In this document: positions 33,086-42,754 of the stretch, in pieces
Layout: each line of letters begins with the position of its first letter
Numbering within the stretch: position 1 is the stretch's first letter
Assembly: GCF_050859505.1 (NCBI RefSeq)
Contig: NZ_CP193934.1
Span: forward strand, 992,001-1,056,000
From: Marinirhabdus sp050859505
GTDB taxonomy: Bacteria; Bacteroidota; Bacteroidia; Flavobacteriales; Flavobacteriaceae
Direction: 5' to 3'
Length of the DNA: 64,000 bases
Made by a program: the position numbers and the translations under genes
Notes under the pieces: generated by a model
The model's database searches: none
Told to the model about the DNA's origin: nothing
What the model saw: the letters and a program-made list of their open reading frames with translations, nothing else

Positions 33086-35809
33086 TTAAATTTCTTTCTC
33101 TGTGAATGGAATTTTGGGATTACAAATTTCTAAAATGAGCTTTTTAAGTTCTTCGGAAAACAGCGCTAGCGTTTCCTTTGTTATATTTTGGTCTTTATTT
33201 CGGCTTCTATCAGCATCTTTTGTGCTAAATTTTAAGAAACCACTTCCCATGTTTTTAAACGAAATAATGCCGGCTTCAGCCTTTTCAAAAGGAATATTTC
33301 CGTAGAGCATTAAAGCATATGTCAATACCTGAAAAGCCTTGCTAAATTTATAATCTGTAGCTAATGCTGTCCAGTCTACTACTTCCAAATCGCCTTGTTG
33401 AACATTCCCGGTTTTATAATCTATAATACGCATTTGTCCGTTGTAACTGTCTACCCGGTCTACTTTTCCATGAATTGATACGGGGAAATCCAGTTCGGGG
33501 ATATCTAATTTAAAGACTAAATTACTTTCAATATGTAGTATTTTTATAGTGTTTCCATTTTCAACTTCGGTTGTATCCTGAGCGATTAGATTTTCAACAT
33601 AGCGTTTGGCAACTTCGAAAATAATGAGATTTTTCCCTTTTGAAATATCGCCTCCTTTAAAATTTTCCGAAAACTGTTTGGCAACTTCAAGAACTACTTT
33701 TGTTTTTATGGTTCTAAGAATCTCTTTTGTTAGCACCGAGTTCACATAAGGTTCATATAAATGCTGAAGCGTATCGTGTACTATGGTTCCTAAGGTATTA
33801 AAAGCCACGGTTTCTTCAACTTCATTAAACTCGTTCACCTTCAGTATTTTCTGATAATAAAAATCTATGGGATTACGAATGTAACTGGTAAGTGCCGAAG
33901 GAGAAAATCCTTTTTTGGCAATTTCGGTTAATCTGTCCTGTATTTTTTCAGTTTTATCTATGGTTTTAAGGGAAGTTTGCTGAATGGAAACTTTAGGAGA
34001 AACACTTTGCTCCAAAAAAGTATGCTGCTCATGACCTTCAATTTCTAACTGAAGGATAAACCTACTTTTTTCACCACTATTTAACCCTTCTGTAAAATTA
34101 GTGTAGAGCAGCGTAACGTCTTTTGCTCTGTGCAACATATGATAAAAATGATAGGAGTAAATAGCATCTTTTTCAATATAGGAAGGTAGTTTAAACTGTT
34201 TTTTTAAGTCGTAGGTTATAAACGATGCATTCGATTTTCCTGAGGGCAAAACACCTTCGTTTACAGAAAGAAGGATAATATTTTCAAAATCTAAAACGCG
34301 GGTTTCTAACACCCCCATAATTTGTAACCCCGAAAATGCTTCCCCCTTAAAATCTATCGTTGTGATTGCGATAAGCTCTGTAAATAAGTCCTCTAGCGTG
34401 GCCAAGTTTGCTAAGTGCTTGTACTTTTTTCCAAGCGCCTTAAGCTCTTCAATAATAGTGTGTAATTTATGCAGCGCTACCTTTTCTATAACATACGCAT
34501 TCGGGTTTTTTCTTAGTATCTGAATAATTTGATTAAAAACCTCTAGCGCTTTTGTTGGAGAGTTTTCTAAAGTTCCGAAAAGCAGGGAGAGGATATTTTT
34601 ATCTTTTTCTTTAGAAATTTCTAGGATTTGGGGTAGTGTATAGTGACTTCTATTTTGTTGTGTAATACTATTAATAATATGATGACTGTTAGCCAGTTGA
34701 GTGGCAATGGGACTTCCTATGATTTTCAAAATATCCCGAAAATAAAAAATTTGCGAATTTTTTTTATGTACAGCAATCCAGGTTTCAAAAAAGATAGCCA
34801 CAGGGAAGTTTTTTAATGCAGCTCCCATGGTCACGTTTACCTGAGTAACATTCTGTGGCAAAGAATGGAGCAATGGCAGTAGTAGAGACTCATCTGCAAG
34901 TACAATCGCAGTATGGTTAAGTTTCTCTGGGGTGTAACTTTGTAAAAGTTGTCCCGTATACTTTATCTGTGCACTGTTTTTGGAACACGCTACGCTCGTG
35001 ATAGTTTTAGGTTGCGTATAATTGTTTGAAATAAAGTTAAGGCTATTGTTCTTAAAATAGTTCCATTCTTTCAAGTAGTTTCTGAAGAAAAGCGAAGCAC
35101 TGTGCTTATGGTTGTCTAGAAATATCTTCTCTGTATCCCAATAGATGTCGCTATGGCCCGTTTCCAAAAAAGCTTGGGCAATTTGTTGCTCGGCAGCATT
35201 AAGTGCATTAAAACCTATAAAAATGTGTTGTTGTGTTGGCTGGGCTTGAAGATACTGCTCAGTATTGCGAACGGCCTCTCTATACACAAGGCCTTGGTAA
35301 GCAATGTTTTGTTGTATGAGCTCCTCTTTAAGTTTGTTGTAAAATTCTGGGAGTTCTTTCCAGAACTCAAGATAGCTTTTTATAAAACTTGACTTTTCTG
35401 AAGTTACATTCCATCTTTCTAGAGATTTAATGCTGCCTAAATAGTTAAAAAACTGATGCGGATCCAGTAAGTATCTATCTACTTCATTAAAATCGTTAAG
35501 CAATGTGATTGCCCAACTCGAATATCCATCAAAAGATTCTTTTTCCTGATACGAGGCTGTATTTTTATATACTTCGTAGCTTTTAAAAAGAAGTTCTGTT
35601 GCGTCTATTATTTCTAATCCAGAGAGTTCTTGTATGAGGTCTTCAATACTTATTATTTTGGGTAAGAATGTTGTTGTTGTTGCTTGTTGTCTAAGAAGGT
35701 TTTTTAGAAAACCTCCAGCTCTTTTACTGGGAAGGATAAAGATACAGTCTGACAGGTTTTCCTGTTTTTCCTGAATGTGTTGTAAGGTTTCTTCTATAAA
35801 AGTTAGCAT
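33086..35809 (-). CDS. addB: AddB-like nuclease subunit of an AddAB exonuclease
   Basis: A 907-residue protein of the PD-(D/E)XK nuclease superfamily with a degenerate helicase body. The RecB-type nuclease domain lies at about 660-900, with GKVDRVDSYNGQMRIIDYKTG supplying D, D and K. A Walker-A P-loop near the N-terminus is not apparent (the corresponding stretch reads LPSKRAGGFLKN), so ATP binding is weak or lost, as in AddB. It works with AddA to process DNA double-strand ends. The addA gene lies 2.8 kb upstream on the same strand, with ompA and kbl between. Confidence 0.85.
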   Translation of the reverse strand: MLTFIEETLQHIQEKQENLSDCIFILPSKRAGGFLKNLLRQQATTTTFLPKIISIEDLIQELSGLEIIDATELLFKSYEVYKNTASYQEKESFDGYSSWAITLLNDFNEVDRYLLDPHQFFNYLGSIKSLERWNVTSEKSSFIKSYLEFWKELPEFYNKLKEELIQQNIAYQGLVYREAVRNTEQYLQAQPTQQHIFIGFNALNAAEQQIAQAFLETGHSDIYWDTEKIFLDNHKHSASLFFRNYLKEWNYFKNNSLNFISNNYTQPKTITSVACSKNSAQIKYTGQLLQSYTPEKLNHTAIVLADESLLLPLLHSLPQNVTQVNVTMGAALKNFPVAIFFETWIAVHKKNSQIFYFRDILKIIGSPIATQLANSHHIINSITQQNRSHYTLPQILEISKEKDKNILSLLFGTLENSPTKALEVFNQIIQILRKNPNAYVIEKVALHKLHTIIEELKALGKKYKHLANLATLEDLFTELIAITTIDFKGEAFSGLQIMGVLETRVLDFENIILLSVNEGVLPSGKSNASFITYDLKKQFKLPSYIEKDAIYSYHFYHMLHRAKDVTLLYTNFTEGLNSGEKSRFILQLEIEGHEQHTFLEQSVSPKVSIQQTSLKTIDKTEKIQDRLTEIAKKGFSPSALTSYIRNPIDFYYQKILKVNEFNEVEETVAFNTLGTIVHDTLQHLYEPYVNSVLTKEILRTIKTKVVLEVAKQFSENFKGGDISKGKNLIIFEVAKRYVENLIAQDTTEVENGNTIKILHIESNLVFKLDIPELDFPVSIHGKVDRVDSYNGQMRIIDYKTGNVQQGDLEVVDWTALATDYKFSKAFQVLTYALMLYGNIPFEKAEAGIISFKNMGSGFLKFSTKDADRSRNKDQNITKETLALFSEELKKLILEICNPKIPFTEKEI

Positions 35810-35822
35810 ACCCTAAAAATAA

Positions 35823-35850
35823 GAAACGCCTCCAATATTGGAGGCGTTTC
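35823..35850 (-). terminator. Perfect 28-bp palindromic terminator
   Basis: GAAACGCCTCCAAT and its exact complement ATTGGAGGCGTTTC abut each other (14-bp arms). The minus strand continues with T-rich sequence. It lies between ompA and addB and should end the abundant ompA transcript. Confidence 0.8.
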
Positions 35851-35872
35851 AAGCTATTTATTTAGACTGTTT

Positions 35873-37282
35873 TTATTTCTTTAAAGAAATCTCAACTCGT
35901 CTGTTTTGTTGTCTACCAGCTGCTGTATTATTAGTAGCGATAGGACGAGCTTCCCCGTAACCTTCAGAAGTCAATCTAGCAGAAGGGATACCTTCTTTTC
36001 CTTCTAGATAAGCTTCAACTGAAGCTGCACGTTCACGAGATAATTTTTCGTTATATGCATCACTACCTCTACTATCTGTGTGACCTTCAATATGGAAGTC
36101 TGCAGTTGGGTATTCTTTCATAATGTCTGAAATGCTCTTCAATGCAGAGTAAGACTCTTCACGAATTGTAGCTTTATCATAATCGAATAAGATAGTTTTA
36201 GAGTACTCATTCAATTTAGTAATAATTTCTACAGTTACTTCTGGACAACCATTGTTTGCAACAGTACCAGGAACGTCTGGACATTCATCATCTTTGTCTA
36301 AGACACCGTCACCATCACGATCTTCGTAAGGACAACCGTTGTTTGCTTTAGGACCAGCTTCGTTAGGACATGCATCTTCAGCATCGGTGATACCATCACC
36401 ATCAGCATCTGGACAACCATTCATAGAAGCAAGACCAGCAACAGTAGGACACGCATCTTGTGGATCTGGAATACCATCACCATCAGTATCAGGACAACCA
36501 TTAAATTCAGCTAAACCAGGAGTGTTAGGACACGCATCGTTTCTGTCTTCAATACCATCACCATCAGTATCAGGGCAACCATTAAATTCTGGAAGACCAG
36601 GAACTTCTGGACACTCATCATCTACATCGTAGATACCATCACCGTCTGTATCTTTTCCACCAAATTTAAATACAAAACCTGCAGAGTGCTGGAAATGTTG
36701 GATACCGTAAGTATCTTCAAAAGCATGCTTGTAAGTAGATTGTACTTCAAAAGCAAAGTTTTCACCTAACCAGAAACGTACATTAGCTACACCATTTGCA
36801 GTACCAAATCCGATATCATCTACCCAAGTATAACCTCCACCAACACCAATAGATGGATCAAACCATCCACCTGGACCATTGAGCAAGTCTCTTAAGCTAT
36901 ATTTAATCTCACCATCTACACCGTAATAAGTTACATCTGGAATTCTTAGGTCACCAACTTTTTCAATTTTGTTGATAGTACCAACTCCAGTAAATGAAAA
37001 ACCACTACCAATATATCTACCTACAGATACTCTTGAAACTGAAGGAAGGATATTCCAGTGATCGTTTGCGTTAAAATACTCGTCAAACATTTCCCCTTTA
37101 AGTTCGGTTCCGTCTGCAAGCATAGCCATAAAGCGTCCCTCGTCGTCAATTCCTGTTGGAAAAAGGTCTACGGCGTTGATACCGGCACCAACTAACCAAG
37201 GGTTGTTTTCGTCTTGTGCGTTAGCTGCACCAACCCCAATGATAAGGAGAGCAGCAACTAAAATACTGTTAAGATGTTTCAT
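35873..37282 (-). CDS. OmpA-family outer-membrane protein with thrombospondin type-3 repeats
   Basis: A 469-residue outer-membrane protein. The signal peptide MKHLNSILVAALLIIGVGAANA is followed by an eight-strand beta-barrel (about 25-215). Then come five calcium-binding type-3 repeats (about 215-345; DTDGDGIxDxxDxCPxxPG). An OmpA C-terminal peptidoglycan-binding domain closes it (about 355-469), with ILFDYDKATI and IEGHTDSRGSDAYN. It anchors the outer membrane to peptidoglycan. A consensus promoter precedes it (37316-37346), so high expression is expected. Confidence 0.95.
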   Translation of the reverse strand: MKHLNSILVAALLIIGVGAANAQDENNPWLVGAGINAVDLFPTGIDDEGRFMAMLADGTELKGEMFDEYFNANDHWNILPSVSRVSVGRYIGSGFSFTGVGTINKIEKVGDLRIPDVTYYGVDGEIKYSLRDLLNGPGGWFDPSIGVGGGYTWVDDIGFGTANGVANVRFWLGENFAFEVQSTYKHAFEDTYGIQHFQHSAGFVFKFGGKDTDGDGIYDVDDECPEVPGLPEFNGCPDTDGDGIEDRNDACPNTPGLAEFNGCPDTDGDGIPDPQDACPTVAGLASMNGCPDADGDGITDAEDACPNEAGPKANNGCPYEDRDGDGVLDKDDECPDVPGTVANNGCPEVTVEIITKLNEYSKTILFDYDKATIREESYSALKSISDIMKEYPTADFHIEGHTDSRGSDAYNEKLSRERAASVEAYLEGKEGIPSARLTSEGYGEARPIATNNTAAGRQQNRRVEISLKK

Positions 37283-37315
37283 ATTCGATTGTTTAATTTT
37301 TAAGTGTTAATGGAA

Positions 37316-37346
37316 CAAAAGTAAGTTGTTAAAACTTATAAACAAA
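37316..37346 (-). promoter_or_regulatory. Consensus promoter of the OmpA-like gene
   Basis: On the minus strand TTTG (37346-37343), exactly 19 nt, then TACTTTTG (37323-37316). Both elements match the Bacteroidetes sigma-A consensus TTTG-N19-TAnnTTTG, the best example in the window. The ATG is 33 bp downstream. Confidence 0.8.
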
Positions 37347-37401
37347 AGCAAATCTAATAAAATTTTCATAAATACAAAAGGCTTGCTTTTTTTACTAATA
37401 C

Positions 37402-38604
37402 TTAGGCTTCTTTAATTACCCCTAATGATAAACCTACTTTTTTAAATGCTGCAATAGCTTTATCCAGGTGAGATTGGTCGTGAGCTGCAGATAATTGTAC
37501 CCTTATTCTAGCCTTACCTTTAGGGACAACTGGAAAGAAAAAACCAATCACATAAATCCCTTCTTCTAAAAGCATATCTGCCATATTTTGAGAGAGTTGC
37601 GCGTCATACAACATTACAGGCACAATAGCAGAATCTCCCGCTACAATATCAAAACCTGCGTCTTTCATTCCTTTTTTAAAATAGTTTGTATTGTATTCTA
37701 AGGTATCACGCAATGAAGTGTCTGTTGCCAACATATCGAATACCTTAATAGACGCACCTACGATGGCGGGAGCAAGAGAATTGGAAAACAAATAGGGTCT
37801 GGATCTCTGGCGTAGTATCTCGATAATTTCTTTTTTCCCCGTAGTATATCCTCCCATGGCACCTCCTAGGGCCTTCCCAAGAGTTCCAGTAATAATGTCT
37901 ATTCTGCCCATTACCCCTTTTTCTTCTAAGGTCCCTCGGCCTGTTTCGCCAATAAAACCAGCAGCATGGCACTCATCTATCATTACCAAAGCATCATATT
38001 TGTCTGCCAAATCACAGATCTTGTCTAAGGGAGCGACAATACCGTCCATGGAGAAAACACCGTCGGTTACTATAATCTTAAAACGGGCTCCATTTTCATT
38101 AGCGGCTTTTAATTGTATTTCCAAATCCTCCATGTTGCTATTCTCGTATCGATACCGTGCAGCCTTACACAATCTAACTCCATCAATAATGGAAGCGTGA
38201 TTTAAAGAGTCTGAAATAATAGCATCTTCGGCAGTTAATAACGGTTCAAAAACACCTCCATTTGCATCAAAAGCTGCCGCGTAAAGTATCGTGTCTTCAG
38301 TTTGATAATATTCCGCAATTTTTGCTTCTAAAGTTTTGTGAATATCCTGTGTTCCGCAAATAAAACGAACCGACGACATACCAAATCCGTGCGTGTCCAT
38401 GGCATCTTTTGCCGCCTGAATTACTTCTTTGTTGGAAGACAATCCTAAGTAATTATTTGCACAAAAATTGATTACTTCCTCACCCGTAGAAATTTTGATA
38501 ACAGCGTCTTGAGGAGACGTAATAATTCGCTCTTTTTTGTAAAGACCGTTGTCCTTTATATTTTGAAGCTCTTGTTGTAAATGTTCTTGAATTTTTCCGT
38601 ACAT
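37402..38604 (-). CDS. kbl: Glycine C-acetyltransferase (2-amino-3-ketobutyrate CoA ligase)
   Basis: A 400-residue fold-type-I PLP enzyme joining glycine and acetyl-CoA, or cleaving 2-amino-3-ketobutyrate in threonine breakdown. The PLP lysine is K244 in GTLGKALGG, the same residue number as in the Escherichia coli enzyme. The motifs DECHAAGFIGETGRGT and VRFICGTQDIH are present. The length fits the family. A -7 box lies immediately upstream inside the end of addA. No tdh gene is adjacent. Confidence 0.93.
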   Translation of the reverse strand: MYGKIQEHLQQELQNIKDNGLYKKERIITSPQDAVIKISTGEEVINFCANNYLGLSSNKEVIQAAKDAMDTHGFGMSSVRFICGTQDIHKTLEAKIAEYYQTEDTILYAAAFDANGGVFEPLLTAEDAIISDSLNHASIIDGVRLCKAARYRYENSNMEDLEIQLKAANENGARFKIIVTDGVFSMDGIVAPLDKICDLADKYDALVMIDECHAAGFIGETGRGTLEEKGVMGRIDIITGTLGKALGGAMGGYTTGKKEIIEILRQRSRPYLFSNSLAPAIVGASIKVFDMLATDTSLRDTLEYNTNYFKKGMKDAGFDIVAGDSAIVPVMLYDAQLSQNMADMLLEEGIYVIGFFFPVVPKGKARIRVQLSAAHDQSHLDKAIAAFKKVGLSLGVIKEA

Positions 38605-38625
38605 AACTAATTATTTTATAGGTGC

Positions 38626-38633
38626 CAAAGTTA
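38626..38633 (-). promoter_or_regulatory. -7 box of kbl overlapping the addA stop
   Basis: On the minus strand TAACTTTG fits TAnnTTTG. Its first three bases are the TAA stop codon of addA. The box lies 21 bp upstream of the kbl ATG. Confidence 0.5.
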
Positions 38634-41600
38634 AATTTTATTTATTGAAATAGAGGCGCCATCCACATAAATTAGAACTTTAGATTGCACCAGAAACCCC
38701 ATGTCTTGAAGTGCTTGCCCATAGCTATTTATTTGTATTTTATGTTTTTCAAGGGGCGCCCCTGTTTTATAATCTGTGATGACAACGTGTTTGTTTTTAA
38801 AAAAATTGAGGCGGTCGGGGCGGATTAATTTTTGTTCTTTAGTACTAATATCCCGCTCATTGTAAATGGTGTCTTTTTCTAGAGAGTCGTTAAAAAGGTA
38901 TGAAACCTCGGGATGATTTATAATACCCTGGATTACATGTTTCAGTTCGCTTATTTTTTCCTTCGGAAGGATACTCCGCTGCTTATAATTCTCGAACACC
39001 AGATCCATATCTTTCTTCGTTTTTATTTTTTCCATAGTATCGTGCAACAAATTCCCAAGATCTATTGCGATAGCAGCCTCACTTTCCCATAGAGATGCAT
39101 CTGCACTGGCAACACTTAACTGGTGTTTTTCTGGAGCAGAAGAGATAAAAATGGGTGCTATTGGCGTTCTGTTTGTTTTAGCAATTTCCTTCGGCCGTGC
39201 CTGCCCTGTTTTTATTGAATCCCCAAAGGAATACGTCAACTGCTCTTCGTTCCACTTATTTTGAGCCATCAAAAAGGCAATCAATACCTGACTGAAATCT
39301 TTCGGAGGATTGGAAATTTGTTTAGAAGGTTTTTCAGCATATATGTATAGTTGCTCAACGGCTCTAGTAAGCGTAACATATAAAAGATTGAAATTATCTA
39401 ATTCCAATCTATTTCGACGTTCTTCATACATCCTCTGCCCTGCTTCTCCGTAGGTCTCCACTTCGTTTTTATAATTTATGAGTACCTCGTTAAATTGCTC
39501 GTGAGCAATGGGAAACCACGCTTTTGGATTTATTTCACCATAAATTTCAGTATCGGCATACGGAAACAAAACAACGGGAAACTCTAACCCTTTAGACTTG
39601 TGAATGGTCATGACCGTCACCGCATTTTGTGTGTTTCCTGCGGGAATACTTGCTGTTCCTTTTTTCTGTTCCCAATGTTCCAAAAAGTTTATTTTCCCAG
39701 CCTGTGGGTTGCTTTCAAAATCCAACACAAAATCTACGAACGTGAACAAATAGGCATCTGCTTTTTTGTTTAGTTCTAGTGCATTTATAATGTATTCACA
39801 CGATTGGTAAAGCGATTTGGAAGCAATTTCAGCAAGAGAAAAAGATATTCCGTAGGCATTGAGTTTTTCTGAAAATAATGGTTCTTTTAAAGGCAATAGT
39901 TCACTTAAAAACGCGTGTTTTGATTTGCTAATTTCAAAACTGTCGTGGATGAATTCTAAGAATGAAACCTTTGCCATTTCGTTGGTAGGGAACACTGTAA
40001 AAGTGAGTGCATTTACGATAGATTGAACTAAGGGTGAAAACTGTAATAACAATGTTTCCGAGGACACTACGTCTATCCCTAACTCCATTAAGTAGGTGCT
40101 TAGCGCAATTCCATTGCTTTTGGTTCGGGTTAAAATACAGATATCTTCAAGAGAATACTTGTTGCCTTTAAGAGTCGTAATGGTTTCAAAAACGTGTTGC
40201 CCGTAAAGTAGATGTGCCTCTTCTTTGTTTTCTGCTTCAATAAATTCTATTTGAACATAGCCGTTGAGTTTTGAATTTTGTTTTTGACTGTTGCCAATTT
40301 CATATAAATTTTGATGTACGCTGTTGCCAAAATAGGAAGCTATAAAACTGAAAAATTTATTGTTAAAATCGATCACTTCTTCACAACTTCTATAATTGGT
40401 GTCTAGGTTTTCTACGTTTTTCTGAAGGATAGAAAACGGATTTTCAGCACCGTATAAATTCATAAATTGCTCTGGCAACCCCCCTCTCCATCGATAAATA
40501 GCCTGCTTGGCATCGCCTACAAGCAACAAGCTTCCCTGATTAGTATCTTCAAATTCTTGAGACAAGGCGTTGTCTATCAACGGAATTAGATTTTGCCATT
40601 GTAAGGAAGAAGTATCTTGAAATTCGTCTATAAAGAAATGACGATACTTATCTCCCAATCGCTCGTAAATAAAGGGGGCAGGCTGGTCTTTAATTTCTTC
40701 GTGAATAAGTGAATTAAATTCTGAAATGGGCAGGACGTTATACTGCTCTTTTAGCACTTCTAATTCCTGCTGAACCAAATTTATTACGGAAAGTGGAATG
40801 AGGTTTTTAAGGATATTATCATATAACCATATGTCAGCAACAAAACGTTTTGTTTGCTGAAAAACGCCCATAAATTGTGGCACCAGCGCATCTATAATTC
40901 CAGCAATTAGATTGGTTGTTTTGCTTTTGGGATACATAGGTTTTTCATCCATAGTTTCCTGCCACACAGCGCCAAAAGAAACCCCAAGGTTGGATTCGGC
41001 TAACTTTTCCAGATAACTAGGGAAATAAGCGCGGCTCCCACCACTGAAATCTGTTTTTTCTAAACCTGCTTCAGTAATGAGGGTAAGTGTTTGTTGTGCT
41101 AATTGTGAAATGGTTGAAAGCAGTTCCTCCCTTTTGTTCTGAATAGATTTTTTAAAATTTTGGAAGTCTCCTAAAGTAGCTTTTTCGAACCTTTTAAGGT
41201 GAGCTGCATCGTTCTCATTCAGCAAAAGAGACGCTGTATTCGCGATGTCATTTGCAATATCCCAAGATTTGTCTTCATCTGTTTTTTGCAACGCAAATTG
41301 TATGAGCACGTTTGTGACTTCTTTGTCTTCACCAGCTTTAGCAATTAATTGGTCTACAGCTTCTTGTATAAGTTGTTGCGTATCCAGGCTCACTTCAAAA
41401 TGTGCTGGAAGTTTTAAATCGCGGGCAAAGGTTCGAATAAGCCTGTGGTTAAAATGATCTATAGTTTCTACACTAAATTGTGAATAGTGATGTAATAAAT
41501 GCGACAGAATTTTTTTAGATTTTTGCTGCAAGACGGCAATGTCCATATGGGTTTCTTCAGCAATTTGTGATAGCATTACTGGAGGCTCGTTGGTTGTAGC

Positions 41601-41807
41601 GGTGTTTGAAAACTGCACCAATGTTTCTATGATGCGCTCTTTCATTTCGGCAACGGCCTTGTTGGTAAATGTAATGGCCAGTAAGTTTTTGTAGCTATCT
41701 TCTCTGGGAGCCTTTAGTAATTGTTTCAGATATAGTTTTACGAGTGTAAAGGTCTTGCCGCTGCCAGCAGAAGCATTGTAAATAACAAAAGGAGTTGTTG
41801 TGGTCAC
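38631..41807 (-). CDS. addA: AddA-like helicase-nuclease (UvrD family)
   Basis: A 1058-residue protein with an SF1A helicase (Walker A SAGSGKT at 13-19, Walker B FFIDEFQDTSS at about 390-400, motif III LLVGDAKQAIYRWRGG, and VMTIHKSKGLEFP). A C-terminal RecB-type nuclease (about 930-1058) reads RPDRLNFF and VVITDYKTG. It partners with the AddB-like gene to resect double-strand DNA breaks for recombination. It starts with GTG. The stop at 38631-38633 is part of the kbl -7 box. It is divergent from sodA with 162 bp between. Confidence 0.9.
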   Translation of the reverse strand: MTTTTPFVIYNASAGSGKTFTLVKLYLKQLLKAPREDSYKNLLAITFTNKAVAEMKERIIETLVQFSNTATTNEPPVMLSQIAEETHMDIAVLQQKSKKILSHLLHHYSQFSVETIDHFNHRLIRTFARDLKLPAHFEVSLDTQQLIQEAVDQLIAKAGEDKEVTNVLIQFALQKTDEDKSWDIANDIANTASLLLNENDAAHLKRFEKATLGDFQNFKKSIQNKREELLSTISQLAQQTLTLITEAGLEKTDFSGGSRAYFPSYLEKLAESNLGVSFGAVWQETMDEKPMYPKSKTTNLIAGIIDALVPQFMGVFQQTKRFVADIWLYDNILKNLIPLSVINLVQQELEVLKEQYNVLPISEFNSLIHEEIKDQPAPFIYERLGDKYRHFFIDEFQDTSSLQWQNLIPLIDNALSQEFEDTNQGSLLLVGDAKQAIYRWRGGLPEQFMNLYGAENPFSILQKNVENLDTNYRSCEEVIDFNNKFFSFIASYFGNSVHQNLYEIGNSQKQNSKLNGYVQIEFIEAENKEEAHLLYGQHVFETITTLKGNKYSLEDICILTRTKSNGIALSTYLMELGIDVVSSETLLLQFSPLVQSIVNALTFTVFPTNEMAKVSFLEFIHDSFEISKSKHAFLSELLPLKEPLFSEKLNAYGISFSLAEIASKSLYQSCEYIINALELNKKADAYLFTFVDFVLDFESNPQAGKINFLEHWEQKKGTASIPAGNTQNAVTVMTIHKSKGLEFPVVLFPYADTEIYGEINPKAWFPIAHEQFNEVLINYKNEVETYGEAGQRMYEERRNRLELDNFNLLYVTLTRAVEQLYIYAEKPSKQISNPPKDFSQVLIAFLMAQNKWNEEQLTYSFGDSIKTGQARPKEIAKTNRTPIAPIFISSAPEKHQLSVASADASLWESEAAIAIDLGNLLHDTMEKIKTKKDMDLVFENYKQRSILPKEKISELKHVIQGIINHPEVSYLFNDSLEKDTIYNERDISTKEQKLIRPDRLNFFKNKHVVITDYKTGAPLEKHKIQINSYGQALQDMGFLVQSKVLIYVDGASISINKI

Positions 41808-41969
41808 GAGCTATTTTTTATAAAAGTACACATTTAATTGGGGTATGAAAGTATATCGAGATTGTCTATACCCAGATAAAAATCTTATAAATTCTATAAC
41901 ACTTTCAAGGTGTTGTAATATGTATCTTTACCAGTAGAAATTTAGTAGTAACCAAAAAAACAAAGAATT

Positions 41970-42578
41970 ATGTCATTCGAATTACCGAAATTAAAATATG
42001 CCTACGATGCATTAGCACCACATATAGATGAACAAACTATGAAGATTCATCACACGAAACACCATCAAGGATACACCGATAAATTAAATGCGGCCATTGA
42101 AGGTTCAGACATGGAAGGGAAAACCATTGAAAACATTTTGATTAATCTTGACAAAGGAAATAAAGCTGTACGAAACAATGGCGGAGGGTTTTATAACCAC
42201 AAACTTTTCTGGGAAATTATGTCTCCAAAAGGTGGTGGCGAACCAACTGGTGAGCTAGAAAGTGCTATTAATAGTGCTTACGGAAGCTTTGCAGATTTTA
42301 AAGAGAAATTTTCCGAAGCTGCCAAAACGCAATTTGGCTCAGGATGGGCTTGGTTGTGTGTACATGATGGAGGTAAAGTTGAAGTTTGCAGTACGCCAAA
42401 CCAAGACAACCCTTTAATGCCAGAAGTAGGATGTGGTGGAACCCCAATTTTAGGATTAGATGTTTGGGAACACGCCTATTACTTAAACTACCAAAACAAG
42501 CGTCCAGATTATGTTGAGGCCTTCTTCAACCTAATTGATTGGGACGAAGTATCTAAAAGATATATGCAGAATAAATAA
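41970..42578 (+). CDS. sodA: Superoxide dismutase, manganese type
   Basis: A 202-residue Fe/Mn-superfamily dismutase. Metal ligands are H27, H77, D164 and H168 (DVWEHAYYLNY). The NNGGGFYNHKLFW stretch and Gln145 in NQDNP point to manganese rather than iron. There is no signal peptide, so it is cytoplasmic. A near-consensus -7 box, TATCTTTA, lies at 41923-41930. A strong terminator follows at 42598, which isolates it from the repeat arrays. Confidence 0.95.
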   Translation: MSFELPKLKYAYDALAPHIDEQTMKIHHTKHHQGYTDKLNAAIEGSDMEGKTIENILINLDKGNKAVRNNGGGFYNHKLFWEIMSPKGGGEPTGELESAINSAYGSFADFKEKFSEAAKTQFGSGWAWLCVHDGGKVEVCSTPNQDNPLMPEVGCGGTPILGLDVWEHAYYLNYQNKRPDYVEAFFNLIDWDEVSKRYMQNK

Positions 42579-42597
42579 ACTATTCTGTAACAATGCC

Positions 42598-42637
42598 AAA
42601 CCCTCCTTTAAAATTATTTGAAGGAGGGTTTTTTTAT
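42598..42637 (+). terminator. sodA terminator
   Basis: AAACCCTCCTT (42598-42608) pairs with AAGGAGGGTTT (42621-42631), followed by Ts. It lies 20 bp after the sodA stop. Confidence 0.85.
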
Positions 42638-42754
42638 GCTTAAAATGCTCAGGTTTTGCAAATGGTCGATTGATAGACGCTTGTGTTTTTTTTAGTTACA
42701 AGTTGCCAGGGGCTGAACCTGCCTACTGTGCCTTGACGAGCAGGCTACGTAGAA

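Noticed and set aside
36215..36640. Repetitive plus-strand DNA as a repeat element
   Set aside because: It encodes the thrombospondin type-3 repeats of the OmpA-like protein on the minus strand.
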